From Palsa-189 sp963803735 (GTDB lineage Bacteria; Acidobacteriota; Terriglobia; Acidiferrales; UBA7541), in NCBI GenBank assembly GCA_963803735.1, contig CAWDNV010000022.1, positions 342,878 through 406,877 on the forward strand: a stretch of DNA of 64,000 nt, in the 5' to 3' direction. Shown one piece after another: positions 1 through 8,574 of this stretch. Under the pieces are notes generated by a model. That model was not told where the DNA came from, ran no database searches, and was given only the letters and a program-made list of their open reading frames with translations. The first letter of the stretch is position 1, and each line of letters starts with the position of its first letter. A program made the position numbers and the translations under genes.

Positions 1-2426
1 TCACGCCCGGAGAGCAGCCAGGGATCGACCCAAATCTGGCCGCTTTCGACGCGGAAGCTGACTGTGCTGTTTCTGAAACGATTGCCCGCGATCTCTTGAA
101 AGCTTGCATCCGCTGAGTCCGAAGGCAAATCCGGAAGTTCGACTGTCGCGTCTTGAACGTGGAGGAAGCCTTCGCCTTCGAGCGAAGCAAGCAGCGCTTG
201 CCGCCCCAAACCACGCGCCGAAAAGGCAATTTCACCCGAGCCCAGCCCGCCGAAGCCATGTTTAATCGAGGTAATCGCGGCGAGGGCGGATAGGTCGGTT
301 CGATCAACCTGGCCTCGGAAGTCGTAGCGCAATTCCGTGCCCAGTTGGGCGCGGAATTCGCCGCTCAGGCGGCCGCCGTACAGATCGGCCTGGGCCCGGC
401 GCAAAGTCAGATTGCCGTGTTCCAAATCCGCCGTTGCGTCCAGATTGTCCAGCCGCGAGGCCCCGATTGCCAGTTCGTCCAGATGCAAGCGGCCTTGGGC
501 GCTGATTCGAGCAATCGCGGCTTCGGTTTGAGGCGCCAATCCCGCAGAGCCGCCAAGCGGCAAGAGCCGATAGAGCAAACCTTGCCTGCTCTGCGCAAGC
601 CCGTGGCCCAGTTGCTCGAGGTTCAGGCGGTCGGCGGAAAGATCGAACGTCCAATTTTCGTTTTCCGATTTCCGCTGCAGAGAGCCCTTCCAGCTTCCGT
701 CCAGCGCTTTTAGACCACCGATCTCCACGCGTCGCTCCCCCGGCGAGAACTCCACAGTGGCTGCCGAGACGACTATGGGTTCATCCATGGCGCTGTTCGT
801 CAGGCGCAGGTTATGAACGTCGAGCTGGCCATGAACGAGTGCAGTATGCGGCCGCAGCACACCTGAGACCACCAGCAGCAGGGAGGCCGGACCTTCCACG
901 TTCCAGGTGGGCGCGAATTGCCGACCAAGAGCGGCGAGCACTGCCCTTACGTCCTGCAATCGCGCAGTCTGGCCGGAGATTGTCGCGCGGTAGGGCCACT
1001 CTTTTAGGGAAACACCGGCGTGAATGGGCCCGAGAACACCATCGATGTGAAATAGAGCGGCGGAGACGGGATCCGACTGCGCGCCGCGCGGGACCCTAGT
1101 CGATGCCGAGGATAGGAGTCGCACAGCAACTGGCTCGAGAACGAGCGAGGAGTGACTCCAGGCGGCATCTACCTGGCCGACCCGAATCGGAGGCAGCCCG
1201 CCGTTATTGCTCCGAATGGACGCGCCGTCGGAGCTGACGCTCAAATCTTCGATGCGCAGCGGCCAGCCGTTAAATTTTCCTTCGAGGGCGGCAGTGCCGC
1301 TCATATCCAAATCCTCAGTGCGGCTTGGGAAAAAAGCGCGGCTCCAAGTGACGAGATCCGGAAAGCCAATCGAAGAAGCGAGGAGGCGTACTTCTGGATT
1401 AAACCCGTGAGACCAATCGATGTCGGAGTCACCCACCAGATTCGAGTGGGGCGCTTCCACCAGCCAATGGTCGATCTCCAAGCGCGACTCGCCCGGATGC
1501 AAAACTGCCGTTAACTTAACGTTTACCGCGGGATTATCAGGGTGGCCCGCGAGATCCCACCTGTGAATGCCCTGGAAACGAAGCCCGCCTCGTATCTTCC
1601 AAGGGCTCCCCATTGCGCCTTCATCTGCGCGGCTGATGTGGGCAGAGAAATCGGCGTCGAGCACGCCGCGCAGTCCGTAATCGGTTCCGCGCGCGAGACG
1701 GGCGGCGTCTGCGAGGGAGGCACTCTGCCAACTCAATCTGAGGTCGGCGGGCTGCAAACGTGCCGAAGTTCCGCCAACGGTGCCTTGCATGTGCAGCGTG
1801 CCGGATCTCTGGAGAACGACGGCAGCGCGCATGGGCTGGGCTTGCAGGTCCAAGTACCAACGCCCTGTGCTTTGCAGATTCAAAGAGCCGGAAACGTCGA
1901 CCAAAGCAAAAGGCAGCTTTTCCGCGCCCTTCTTGAAATTAATTCTTCCCGCGTCGATATCAATTTGGGAAGCATGCGCGGCCAGTTCAGCCGGAGGACC
2001 GTAAACGTGGATGGGCATTTGCGCGTCCGTTGGGGGAAGCCACGTTTGGACATTCCATTCGCCGTTTGCCGACCGAACCAAATTAAGGCTGGGGCGAGTA
2101 AGAGACAGCCGGTCAAACTCCATGCGCCCGTGGAGCAGAGCCGCCAGTCTCAGGCGGGCGGTCAGCCGGTCGGCACGAAGGAAGTACTCCTGCCCGAAAC
2201 GCGGATCTTCGCTGACCGTAACGGAATCGGCCTCGAATTGGGGGCCTCCCAGAATCGTGAATCCGAAGTGTGCGACTTCAACCGGACGCCCAAAGGTTGC
2301 TGTGAGTCGCGCAGAAAGGGAACGGCGCAACCAACCAGCTTGCAGGGCAAAGGAAAAAGACCAACTCGCGACAGCGATCAAGAGAATGGGAAGGGCCGAA
2401 CACCATAGGAGGCGATTGCGTAGCAT
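1..2426 (-). CDS. AsmA-like envelope protein, 3' part beyond window
   Basis: Reading the minus strand from ATG at 2426 gives one frame open to the window edge (about 808 codons, no stop), so the gene is partial at its C-terminus. The N-terminus is a single hydrophobic anchor (about residues 8-30), followed by a long beta-rich region typical of AsmA proteins, with repeated 'gxlxaxl' strands and segments such as RADRLTARLRLAALLHGRME, RLSLTRPSLNLVR and DLYGGRLSGEFRAQLG. AsmA/TamB-like proteins are anchored in the inner membrane, extend through the periplasm and take part in lipid transport or outer-membrane homeostasis. The plus-strand ORFs over this interval are antisense shadows. The family call comes from pattern, not alignment; the exact subfamily is unknown. 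Confidence 0.75.
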   Translation of the reverse strand, partial: MLRNRLLWCSALPILLIAVASWSFSFALQAGWLRRSLSARLTATFGRPVEVAHFGFTILGGPQFEADSVTVSEDPRFGQEYFLRADRLTARLRLAALLHGRMEFDRLSLTRPSLNLVRSANGEWNVQTWLPPTDAQMPIHVYGPPAELAAHASQIDIDAGRINFKKGAEKLPFALVDVSGSLNLQSTGRWYLDLQAQPMRAAVVLQRSGTLHMQGTVGGTSARLQPADLRLSWQSASLADAARLARGTDYGLRGVLDADFSAHISRADEGAMGSPWKIRGGLRFQGIHRWDLAGHPDNPAVNVKLTAVLHPGESRLEIDHWLVEAPHSNLVGDSDIDWSHGFNPEVRLLASSIGFPDLVTWSRAFFPSRTEDLDMSGTAALEGKFNGWPLRIEDLSVSSDGASIRSNNGGLPPIRVGQVDAAWSHSSLVLEPVAVRLLSSASTRVPRGAQSDPVSAALFHIDGVLGPIHAGVSLKEWPYRATISGQTARLQDVRAVLAALGRQFAPTWNVEGPASLLLVVSGVLRPHTALVHGQLDVHNLRLTNSAMDEPIVVSAATVEFSPGERRVEIGGLKALDGSWKGSLQRKSENENWTFDLSADRLNLEQLGHGLAQSRQGLLYRLLPLGGSAGLAPQTEAAIARISAQGRLHLDELAIGASRLDNLDATADLEHGNLTLRRAQADLYGGRLSGEFRAQLGTELRYDFRGQVDRTDLSALAAITSIKHGFGGLGSGEIAFSARGLGRQALLASLEGEGFLHVQDATVELPDLPSDSADASFQEIAGNRFRNSTVSFRVESGQIWVDPWLLSGR

Positions 2427-2506
2427 GGATAAGGATTGTCGCAGATCAAGAGATTGAAACAAAGAGATTTAGGCGTTTTGAAACGCTAGCGCGCGTTGGG
2501 GCTGCT

Positions 2507-3304
2507 CTAGTGGACCGTGCGGAGCATGCGGTTCCAGCGGGTTCGAGTGGGTATCTCGATGAGCGTGCGCAGGATGCTCACAATACCGCCGCCGAAGGAG
2601 CGCTCGCTATATTCCTCTTCGGAACTTTGCACAGACCAGTAGATCACCACGGGTCCGCCCATGATGGCTTCCCGACTTACAAAGCCCCAGTAGCGGCTGT
2701 CCCAGCTATGGTCCCGATTGTCGCCCATGGCGAAATAGTTTCCGGGGGGCACCACGATTTCTCCATTTTGGACGTACTTGAAAATCTGGTCCGCCCACTC
2801 CGGTTGCATGCTGGAAAGTATGTCATCGTGGCCGGCGGGGGGATAATTGTAGAGAAAGGCGTCATAGGGAGCGGCCGAGTCGTGAACGGCATAGGGCTCA
2901 ATGAGCTTTTGGCCATTGCGATAAACCTGCTGGTCAACGATTTTGATCCGATCGCCGGGCACTCCGATGACACGCTTCACGTAATGCGGATGATCCTGGA
3001 ACGGAAATTTGAATACGATGATGTCGCCGCGGCGAACGGAACGATAGGGCAGCAGCTTTTCATACCAGGAATCGCGCCCGCCAAAAATGAACTTGTTTAC
3101 GAGAAGATGATCGCCCACCAGCAGCGTGGGTTCCATGGATTGGGAAGGAATCTTAAAAGCCTGGACGACGAATGTAGTCCCAAAGAGCGCCAGAATTACG
3201 GTGACGAGGAGCGATTCGATATATTCGCGTATGGAGGTGTGGGGGCGCTCCTCCGCGCGGGCGGCGGTGGTACGGTGTTCGGCAACTGGGGCTGCTTCGG
3301 TCAT
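2507..3304 (-). CDS. lepB: Signal peptidase I
   Basis: Type I signal peptidase of 265 residues, cleaving signal peptides from proteins exported by Sec or Tat at the outer face of the inner membrane. One membrane anchor lies at about residues 31-50. The catalytic serine is Ser56 in the SQSMEPTL box, the general base is Lys110 in YVKRVIGVPGD, and the C-terminal conserved box GDNRDHSWDSRYWG is present. It lies 24 bases downstream of rnc on the same strand; a lepB-rnc pairing is common in bacteria. The ATG start at 3304 is preceded by no other good candidate. The family assignment is secure. Confidence 0.97.
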   Translation of the reverse strand: MTEAAPVAEHRTTAARAEERPHTSIREYIESLLVTVILALFGTTFVVQAFKIPSQSMEPTLLVGDHLLVNKFIFGGRDSWYEKLLPYRSVRRGDIIVFKFPFQDHPHYVKRVIGVPGDRIKIVDQQVYRNGQKLIEPYAVHDSAAPYDAFLYNYPPAGHDDILSSMQPEWADQIFKYVQNGEIVVPPGNYFAMGDNRDHSWDSRYWGFVSREAIMGGPVVIYWSVQSSEEEYSERSFGGGIVSILRTLIEIPTRTRWNRMLRTVH

Positions 3305-3328
3305 TCTTTAACTCTAAACGATCTTGGG

Positions 3329-4063
3329 TTATTTAACTTTAGTTCTGATTACGTCCTCGGCGCGGAGCAGTTCGAGCGCTTGCGCCGCCGCGGATTGTTC
3401 GGCTTCTTTTTTATTACTACCCGTGCCGGTCGCGTTTACGAGCCCGGGGACATCCACTTGAATCCAGAACGTTTTCTGGTGATCAGGTCCCGCCTCGCGA
3501 ACGACCGCATACCGCGCCGGGGCCAAACCTTTGGCCTGAAGCAATTCCTGCAATGCCGATTTATTGTCCGACCATCCAAGCCGGCTGCCCTCAACCTCGA
3601 CCGCTGTATCCAGCAAAGCGCTTTTCACGAAATCCCGGGCCGCAGGCAGTCCCCCATCCAGGTAAATGGCCGCCACGATGGCCTCAAAAGCGTCTGCAAG
3701 CAACGCCGGCTTCTCACGTCCGCCCGTTTTTTCTTCGCCTTTACCGAGGCGCAGGTAATTCCCCAAGGACAGACGGCGTGCGGCCGCATAGAGCGAAGTC
3801 GCGTTTACCAACCGTGCACGACTTTTTGACAATTGCCCCTCGCTCCATTCTTGAAAGGCGCTGGTGAGATACTCACTGACAAGCATTCCGAGGACGGCGT
3901 CGCCCAGATACTCGAGTTGTTCGTTATCGCTGCGAATCCGAGTGGCGGCATCTTCGGGCACGGCGGAACGGTGAGTGAGCGCCCGCTCAAGGAGATTCGG
4001 CTGGAGGAACCGGTAGCCGATTGCCTGCTCCAGTTCCTCTACCCGGTTTTCACGCATCGGCAC
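3329..4063 (-). CDS. rnc: Ribonuclease III
   Basis: Double-strand-specific endoribonuclease that processes rRNA precursors and structured mRNAs. The N-terminal RNase III domain carries the signature NEQLEYLGDAVL at residues 47-58 (catalytic acidic residues Glu51 and Asp55) and a second acidic box in LLADAFEAIVAAIYLDGG. The C-terminal double-stranded RNA-binding domain is seen in KSALQELLQAKG and KKEAEQSAAAQALELL. The length of 244 residues is normal. The start is GTG at 4063, or ATG two codons later (4057), 9 bases after the upstream TPR gene, which suggests co-transcription with that gene and with lepB. Confidence 0.96.
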   Translation of the reverse strand: MPMRENRVEELEQAIGYRFLQPNLLERALTHRSAVPEDAATRIRSDNEQLEYLGDAVLGMLVSEYLTSAFQEWSEGQLSKSRARLVNATSLYAAARRLSLGNYLRLGKGEEKTGGREKPALLADAFEAIVAAIYLDGGLPAARDFVKSALLDTAVEVEGSRLGWSDNKSALQELLQAKGLAPARYAVVREAGPDHQKTFWIQVDVPGLVNATGTGSNKKEAEQSAAAQALELLRAEDVIRTKVK

Positions 4064-4071
4064 GACTGAAT

Positions 4072-4920
4072 TTATTTGGGGGCCTCCAGGCTATTCTGCG
4101 ACTTTTTCTTCACTTCATCGAGACCAGACTTGCACTGCGCCTGCAGCGGGCCCGCGGTGGAGCACTTAGTAAATGCAGCCATCGAGTCTGTAAAGTGACT
4201 CGTAAGCTGGTTGGCGACACCCAAAAGATAGAAATCAACAGGATCGGGCGTGGCGGACAACTCTACCGATTGATTGAGCTCGGCAATAGCGTCATCGTAT
4301 TTGCCGGTCTTTACCTCGGCAACGCCGATGCCATCGTGGCACATCGCCAACTTTTCGTTCTTGGCCTTGGTGAATGCGGCATCGTCCATTTCCTCAGGTT
4401 TGGGCATCGTCGTTAGCAGCTGGATGCCGTGTTTCGCATAATCCTGAGCCTTGGTCAGCTGTTGAGCGGCGTCGGGCGTCTGAGCGGTAATACGCCGAGG
4501 TATGGCCCAGGCCAGCAGCGGCAGAACGTCGACGTTGTCGGGATTAATCTCTACAGCCTTCGTTCCGGCAGTCACCATCTTGTCGGGCTGGTTCGTGTTC
4601 AGATAAGCCGAAGCCAGTTCGGAATAGACCGCCCCGGCGTAGATGCTCATCGGATACTTGGTAAGAAAGCCCTCGCCGACCTCGATCAGGTGCGCAGGGT
4701 CTGCACCGCGGGCGTCGTAGACTTCCTTGTAGGCCTTGAGTTCGTCCTTACTGGCGCCCCCATTGGCATCCGGCTTTTCCTGATCGAGCGAAGTGCCGCC
4801 CTGGCCCTTCTGGTCTTTTTTATTTTTCTGATTCTGGTTCTGGTTCTGCGCCGATGCTACAGAGATCAACGACAAACTCAGCAGTACGAGTGCGCTCACC
4901 TTCAGTATGGAATGCCTCAT
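4072..4920 (-). CDS. Secreted TPR-repeat protein
   Basis: A 282-residue protein with a clear N-terminal signal peptide (hydrophobic residues about 8-22, ending near ASA) followed by a Gln/Asn/Lys-rich low-complexity linker (QNQNQNQKNKKDQKGQGG) and tetratricopeptide-like helices from about residue 65 to 270, for example SELASAYLNTNQPDKMVTAG and GVAEVKTGKYDDAIAELNQS. An AAGGAGAG ribosome-binding site lies 6 bases before the ATG. It is predicted to be periplasmic and to mediate protein contacts; no enzyme motif is visible. It lies upstream of rnc in the same direction. The function is unknown. Confidence 0.8.
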   Translation of the reverse strand: MRHSILKVSALVLLSLSLISVASAQNQNQNQKNKKDQKGQGGTSLDQEKPDANGGASKDELKAYKEVYDARGADPAHLIEVGEGFLTKYPMSIYAGAVYSELASAYLNTNQPDKMVTAGTKAVEINPDNVDVLPLLAWAIPRRITAQTPDAAQQLTKAQDYAKHGIQLLTTMPKPEEMDDAAFTKAKNEKLAMCHDGIGVAEVKTGKYDDAIAELNQSVELSATPDPVDFYLLGVANQLTSHFTDSMAAFTKCSTAGPLQAQCKSGLDEVKKKSQNSLEAPK

Positions 4921-5001
4921 TTACAGCTCTCCTTCGCTAAAATTTCCGGGGCCCGCTATTCGGACCTCGGCCCATTCTTCAATCTTATAACTGGCCGCAC
5001 G

Positions 5002-6624
5002 TCATTTCGGCAATGAACGGCTTACCGCCGGTTGGTACGCTTCCGCAATGCCGCGCTGAGCTGCCGAACGCGCCGTTTCCGGCGAATTGCCAACGGCCAG
5101 GGCGGCGCGATACTCCTCAAGCGCCTGCTCGCGATCATCCTGCAAATCGTGCATGCGCCCGAGATAGATGTGCGACCACGCAAGGGCACTCGGTTCGGGC
5201 CTCATCTGTGGAGGATCGGCCTGAGCCGCGGCCACTACCTGATCGAACAACGCGATCGCACGTTCGGCGTCGCCCTGCAATATACATGCAACCGCCAATC
5301 CGTACAGCGCGCGTGGCTGCCCCGGAGTCTGCAATAGGATTCGTTCGAATGCTCGGGAAGCTCCTGCTCCGTCTTGCTCCGCAATCATACGCTCGGCAGC
5401 ACTCAATTCCGATTCCAAATCGGTGGGCGCATCCGCGGCTTTGTCTTTTTTTGTCCCGACCCCTTCCGCCCGTTCGCGGGCCTGCTGCGAATCGGATGCG
5501 GGCGCAAATTTGACAGTTTGCAATCGCTGCTGTTCCGCCACGACGTCGATCGAGCGCACGAGGTCAGGGAAATACAGACTCATCGATGGTTCGGAGCTCT
5601 CAAATTTCGCGAGTGCTTTGATCAACGGCGGGATCAGGACGTAGCCATTGGCTTGCGCGGAGCTGACTTCCTGGTTCAGTTGCGCAGGCGGCAACCTACG
5701 CACTCTAAATTCCACGGCACGCACGAAACATTCGTCGAAAAAGGAGGCGAGATCAGCACGGTATTCGGAGGGAAGGTTGGGGGCGCGGTCCGCGATGAAC
5801 AAAAGGGGTTGTTCACCCAGAAGTTTGTCGCGATACCGAATCGGCAAAGGGTCGAGCAAATAATGCAGAAATGCGTGGCGCATCAGATCGAAAGAAGGGG
5901 ACGCTGGATTGATTACGACAACGTACCGATCGCCGATATTGCGGACGTTTGTTTCGTTGCCGACCATCGGCTCGATATAGACTCTGAACGTTCGCACTCC
6001 CGGACGGAGGATTTCGCGGACATAGGCCGTGGAGGACACGACGATCTGCCCGAGCGGCTCGCGAATACCGGTGGCGGAGCGCTCATATATTGGTTCGAAT
6101 TTGTGCCAGAGCTCCTCGATCTGCGCTTCCTGATAAAAATTTGCGAGAACTTCGCTGAAGCCATTGAGCGCAAACGCGCCTGGAGGCAGCGCCTCACCCT
6201 TAAGCACAGGTTCGAAGTTTGGGGCGGGGCCGGCAACCAAAGCAAAGGTCATGAAACGGGAGAGAGTGGCGCCGGAATCGGCGAGTGCGTGATGGCTATA
6301 GAAGTCACGCAATGCCTCCGCAGCAGGACCGTGAAGGGAACGCAAATGTGTTCGCAACTGAGCTAAATCCGGATCAGCCGGCGACGAATCGGCTTCAAAG
6401 CCAGCGGCGACGAGCGCACACATCGTGGCAAAAATCTGAGGGTTGGCTTCCACTGCGATCGGGCTGGTCGATTCGGCCTGAGGGGGAGCCGCCTGGATGG
6501 AAGGAGTCGCGCACAGACAACAGCACACGACCAGCAAAGGGAACGTCCCGATCCAGCTTAATCGGGCCGATGCCAAAGCGTGGTTGATTCTTGCGGGAAT
6601 ATCCGACCTCGTGCCGCCGATCAT
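5002..6624 (-). CDS. Exported protein with degenerate metallopeptidase-like site and C-terminal TPRs
   Basis: A 540-residue protein with an N-terminal membrane/signal segment (residues about 22-46, containing a run of cysteines). The middle part holds HAFLH at residues 250-254 followed by YLLDPL. This resembles the HExxH helix of gluzincin peptidases, but Ala replaces the catalytic Glu, so hydrolysis is doubtful. The C-terminal quarter (about 405-535) is TPR repeats (AERMIAEQDGAGASRAFERI, PRALYGLAVACILQGDAERA). A charged low-complexity linker separates the two parts. It is not a family I can name. It lies 81 bases upstream of the smaller TPR gene and may be transcribed with it. Confidence 0.72.
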   Translation of the reverse strand: MIGGTRSDIPARINHALASARLSWIGTFPLLVVCCCLCATPSIQAAPPQAESTSPIAVEANPQIFATMCALVAAGFEADSSPADPDLAQLRTHLRSLHGPAAEALRDFYSHHALADSGATLSRFMTFALVAGPAPNFEPVLKGEALPPGAFALNGFSEVLANFYQEAQIEELWHKFEPIYERSATGIREPLGQIVVSSTAYVREILRPGVRTFRVYIEPMVGNETNVRNIGDRYVVVINPASPSFDLMRHAFLHYLLDPLPIRYRDKLLGEQPLLFIADRAPNLPSEYRADLASFFDECFVRAVEFRVRRLPPAQLNQEVSSAQANGYVLIPPLIKALAKFESSEPSMSLYFPDLVRSIDVVAEQQRLQTVKFAPASDSQQARERAEGVGTKKDKAADAPTDLESELSAAERMIAEQDGAGASRAFERILLQTPGQPRALYGLAVACILQGDAERAIALFDQVVAAAQADPPQMRPEPSALAWSHIYLGRMHDLQDDREQALEEYRAALAVGNSPETARSAAQRGIAEAYQPAVSRSLPK

Positions 6625-6904
6625 TTTTTTATCGCCCTTTGCCGGGCTTTCGTGACGGGCCTTTGCTGAGGGGCCATACCAAGGTTCAGCGGCGAAAACA
6701 CTCAGGCCACTCTGACCTCGCGATGCGTACCAAACACTCGCATGCTTCCAATTTACAAGGCGGGTTACATAAGGTCAAGAATTAGGGCGAATTGGAACGT
6801 ACATCGATCCCTTGAAGCCGAACTAGGGACGACATAAGTCTTCTGTGGCAAGAGTGCAGGAACAGGTTTCGGCTTCAGTGACTCGCTGAAAATTGCAAAG
6901 AAGC
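6625..6904. other. Intergenic, no gene seen
   Basis: About 280 bases between the start of the 5002-6624 gene and the stop of the anti-sigma gene. Only short unsupported frames occur, and no tRNA or clear terminator was recognised. A promoter for the downstream minus-strand genes must lie here, but I could not pick one with confidence. Confidence 0.5.
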
Positions 6905-7621
6905 TCAGCCGTGAACGCGGATCTGGCTGAAGCTCAAGATCACACGGCCGCCGGAAGTGGGACGACCAAAGCTCATCTGCGGACGGAATCGCGATAAAAA
7001 CAGGACCTGATCGAGTTCGCGCTGCATGTTTTCATCCAACTGGCCAGAAATCACACGATAGCTGACCGCCTGCCCATCGGCATTTACCATGGTTTCTACG
7101 AGCAGGGGATGTTGGCCGCCGGTGCGCGTCATCTCCTCAAGTTTGGACATCTGAAATCCCGCCAGGACCTCGAGCCGAGCCGGTTGAAGCAGATTTGTCG
7201 GCGAGTCGGGTGTGGCGGCACTTACGGGCATACCGGTGCCCAGGACCTGATAGACCAAGGCAAAAACCAGCAAGGCCACGACGATTCCACCGGTCGCAGG
7301 CAGAGCCAACGGTTCAAATATATTCTTGAGGAGAAGTTCGAGGCGGTCCTTGGTCCGGCGCAGGCATCCCCCAAAACTGCCAAATGCTCGCGCATTCGAT
7401 AACGCCAGGAGAATGCGGACGCCCAGATCGACGGGAGGCGTCGGGCGGTTGGAGACGGACATCACTCGCTGTATGTGTCGATAGCGCTCCAGTTCACGGC
7501 GGCAAGAGAGGCAAGACTCGAGATGCGAGGCGATATCCGCATGGCGGTCGGAACCCAGCCTTTCGGGCAGGGCGCCGTCCAGATACCCGGGCAACAGTCC
7601 AACGATGCGACGGCAGGTCAT
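6905..7621 (-). CDS. Zinc-finger anti-sigma factor
   Basis: A 238-residue membrane anti-sigma factor. The N-terminal zf-HC2 domain has the H-x3-C-x2-C core (HLESCLSC, near residues 33-40) with an upstream Cys (MTCRRI), the usual zinc ligands of the anti-sigma domain. One transmembrane helix lies at about residues 103-123 (GGIVVALLVFALVYQVLG), and a C-terminal periplasmic part of about 110 residues contains a TonB-C-like beta region (LLVETMVNADGQAVSYRVIS). It begins 3 bases after the stop of the ECF sigma gene, so the two are translated as one unit. It should sequester that sigma factor until an envelope signal releases it; the signal is not known. Confidence 0.85.
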   Translation of the reverse strand: MTCRRIVGLLPGYLDGALPERLGSDRHADIASHLESCLSCRRELERYRHIQRVMSVSNRPTPPVDLGVRILLALSNARAFGSFGGCLRRTKDRLELLLKNIFEPLALPATGGIVVALLVFALVYQVLGTGMPVSAATPDSPTNLLQPARLEVLAGFQMSKLEEMTRTGGQHPLLVETMVNADGQAVSYRVISGQLDENMQRELDQVLFLSRFRPQMSFGRPTSGGRVILSFSQIRVHG

Positions 7622-7624
7622 ATT

Positions 7625-8287
7625 TTAATCTCCATACTTCGCGCGCGAGACTGCCAGAAATCCCGCACTCGCAACCGACTTTCGGGGCACCAATACCGGC
7701 TCGAGAATTTCGCGCAGCAGCCTGCGGCCGCGCAGGATGCGAGACTTTACGGTACCTACCGAAACGTCCAGCACTTCGGCCACGTCTTCGTAAGAGAGGC
7801 CCTCCAGATCGCGCAGGATTACCGCCGCTCGAAAGACGGGAGGCACTTCCCCCAGCGCGTGCTGCACAGCCACCTGAATTTCGCGGCTGGCGAGTTCTTC
7901 GAATGGCGAAATGCCGGGGTCTTCGAGTCCAAGACAGCTCCCCAGCGGCTCATCTTCGATAGAACTCTGGAATCGCAGATGGCGCCAAAACCAGCGCCTG
8001 TAATTCAAACTCTCGCGCACCGCGATGCGATAGAGCCAGGTCTTTAGCGAACTGCCGTGACGAAATGAGCCAATGCCGCGAAATGCCTTGAGAAAGACCT
8101 CTTGCGTCACGTCGGCCGCATCGTTCGGATTGCGCAATATTCCCACTACGACCGCATAGACCGGTGCGTGATAGTAAGTCACAAGCCAGTCGAAAGCCGT
8201 TTCGGAACCGCTGCGCAGCTCCGTTATGACCTCGGCTTCGTCCTCAGGCCAGGTTAGGACGCGCGCCAAGTCAGACACGCCAGCCAC
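7625..8287 (-). CDS. ECF-family RNA polymerase sigma factor
   Basis: A 220-residue extracytoplasmic-function sigma factor. Region 2 spans about residues 22-95 with the core-binding segment DAADVTQEVFLKAFRGIGSF and the -10 recognition part SLKTWLYRIAVRESLNYRR. Region 4 spans about 140-200 (LGEVPPVFRAAVILRDLEG, then the helix-turn-helix SYEDVAEVLDVSVGTVKSRI). It is followed immediately by its zinc-finger anti-sigma factor. Upstream, on the same strand, GGAACA and GTCTAA hexamers 16 bases apart (8378-8405) match the usual ECF promoter pattern, which suggests autoregulation. The regulon cannot be read from this window. Confidence 0.92.
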   Translation of the reverse strand: MAGVSDLARVLTWPEDEAEVITELRSGSETAFDWLVTYYHAPVYAVVVGILRNPNDAADVTQEVFLKAFRGIGSFRHGSSLKTWLYRIAVRESLNYRRWFWRHLRFQSSIEDEPLGSCLGLEDPGISPFEELASREIQVAVQHALGEVPPVFRAAVILRDLEGLSYEDVAEVLDVSVGTVKSRILRGRRLLREILEPVLVPRKSVASAGFLAVSRAKYGD

Positions 8288-8377
8288 CTCTCTGCTCCGC
8301 CAGCACCGAAACAGGAGCCCAACCTTTCGTTGGTCCTGTGCCGCCTGATTCCGACGCTGCGGAAAGCCTCTGAAAAC

Positions 8378-8405
8378 TTAGACACCAAGCGTTCGGGGAT
8401 GTTCC
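8378..8405 (-). promoter_or_regulatory. ECF-type promoter of the sigma/anti-sigma operon
   Basis: On the minus strand GGAACA (8405-8400) and GTCTAA (8383-8378) are separated by 16 bases. This is the layout of promoters recognised by RpoE-like ECF sigma factors (GGAAC, then a TCTAA/GTC-type -10). It lies 90 bases before the ATG of the ECF sigma gene. Autoregulation is inferred. Confidence 0.65.
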
Positions 8406-8574
8406 CCTGCTTATCGTCATTGTCCCGCGGCTGTGACCTATTTGCAAATAGCCTAGCCGTACAAACGAGGGGTAACTCCGCGCCCGAAACGGTCGAAGAC
8501 ATCGAGAGACCGAGCCTCGAGCAGCCTCCTTCTATTGAATGAGCTTTAGCGGTTCTGTTTCTTAGGTGACGGGC

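Noticed and set aside
1542..2408. 288-residue plus-strand frame
   Set aside because: It is antisense to the AsmA-like frame, which stays open from 2426 to the window edge and shows envelope-protein patterns; the plus frame shows none.
2510..3829. 439-residue plus-strand frame
   Set aside because: Antisense to lepB and rnc, both identified by catalytic motifs.
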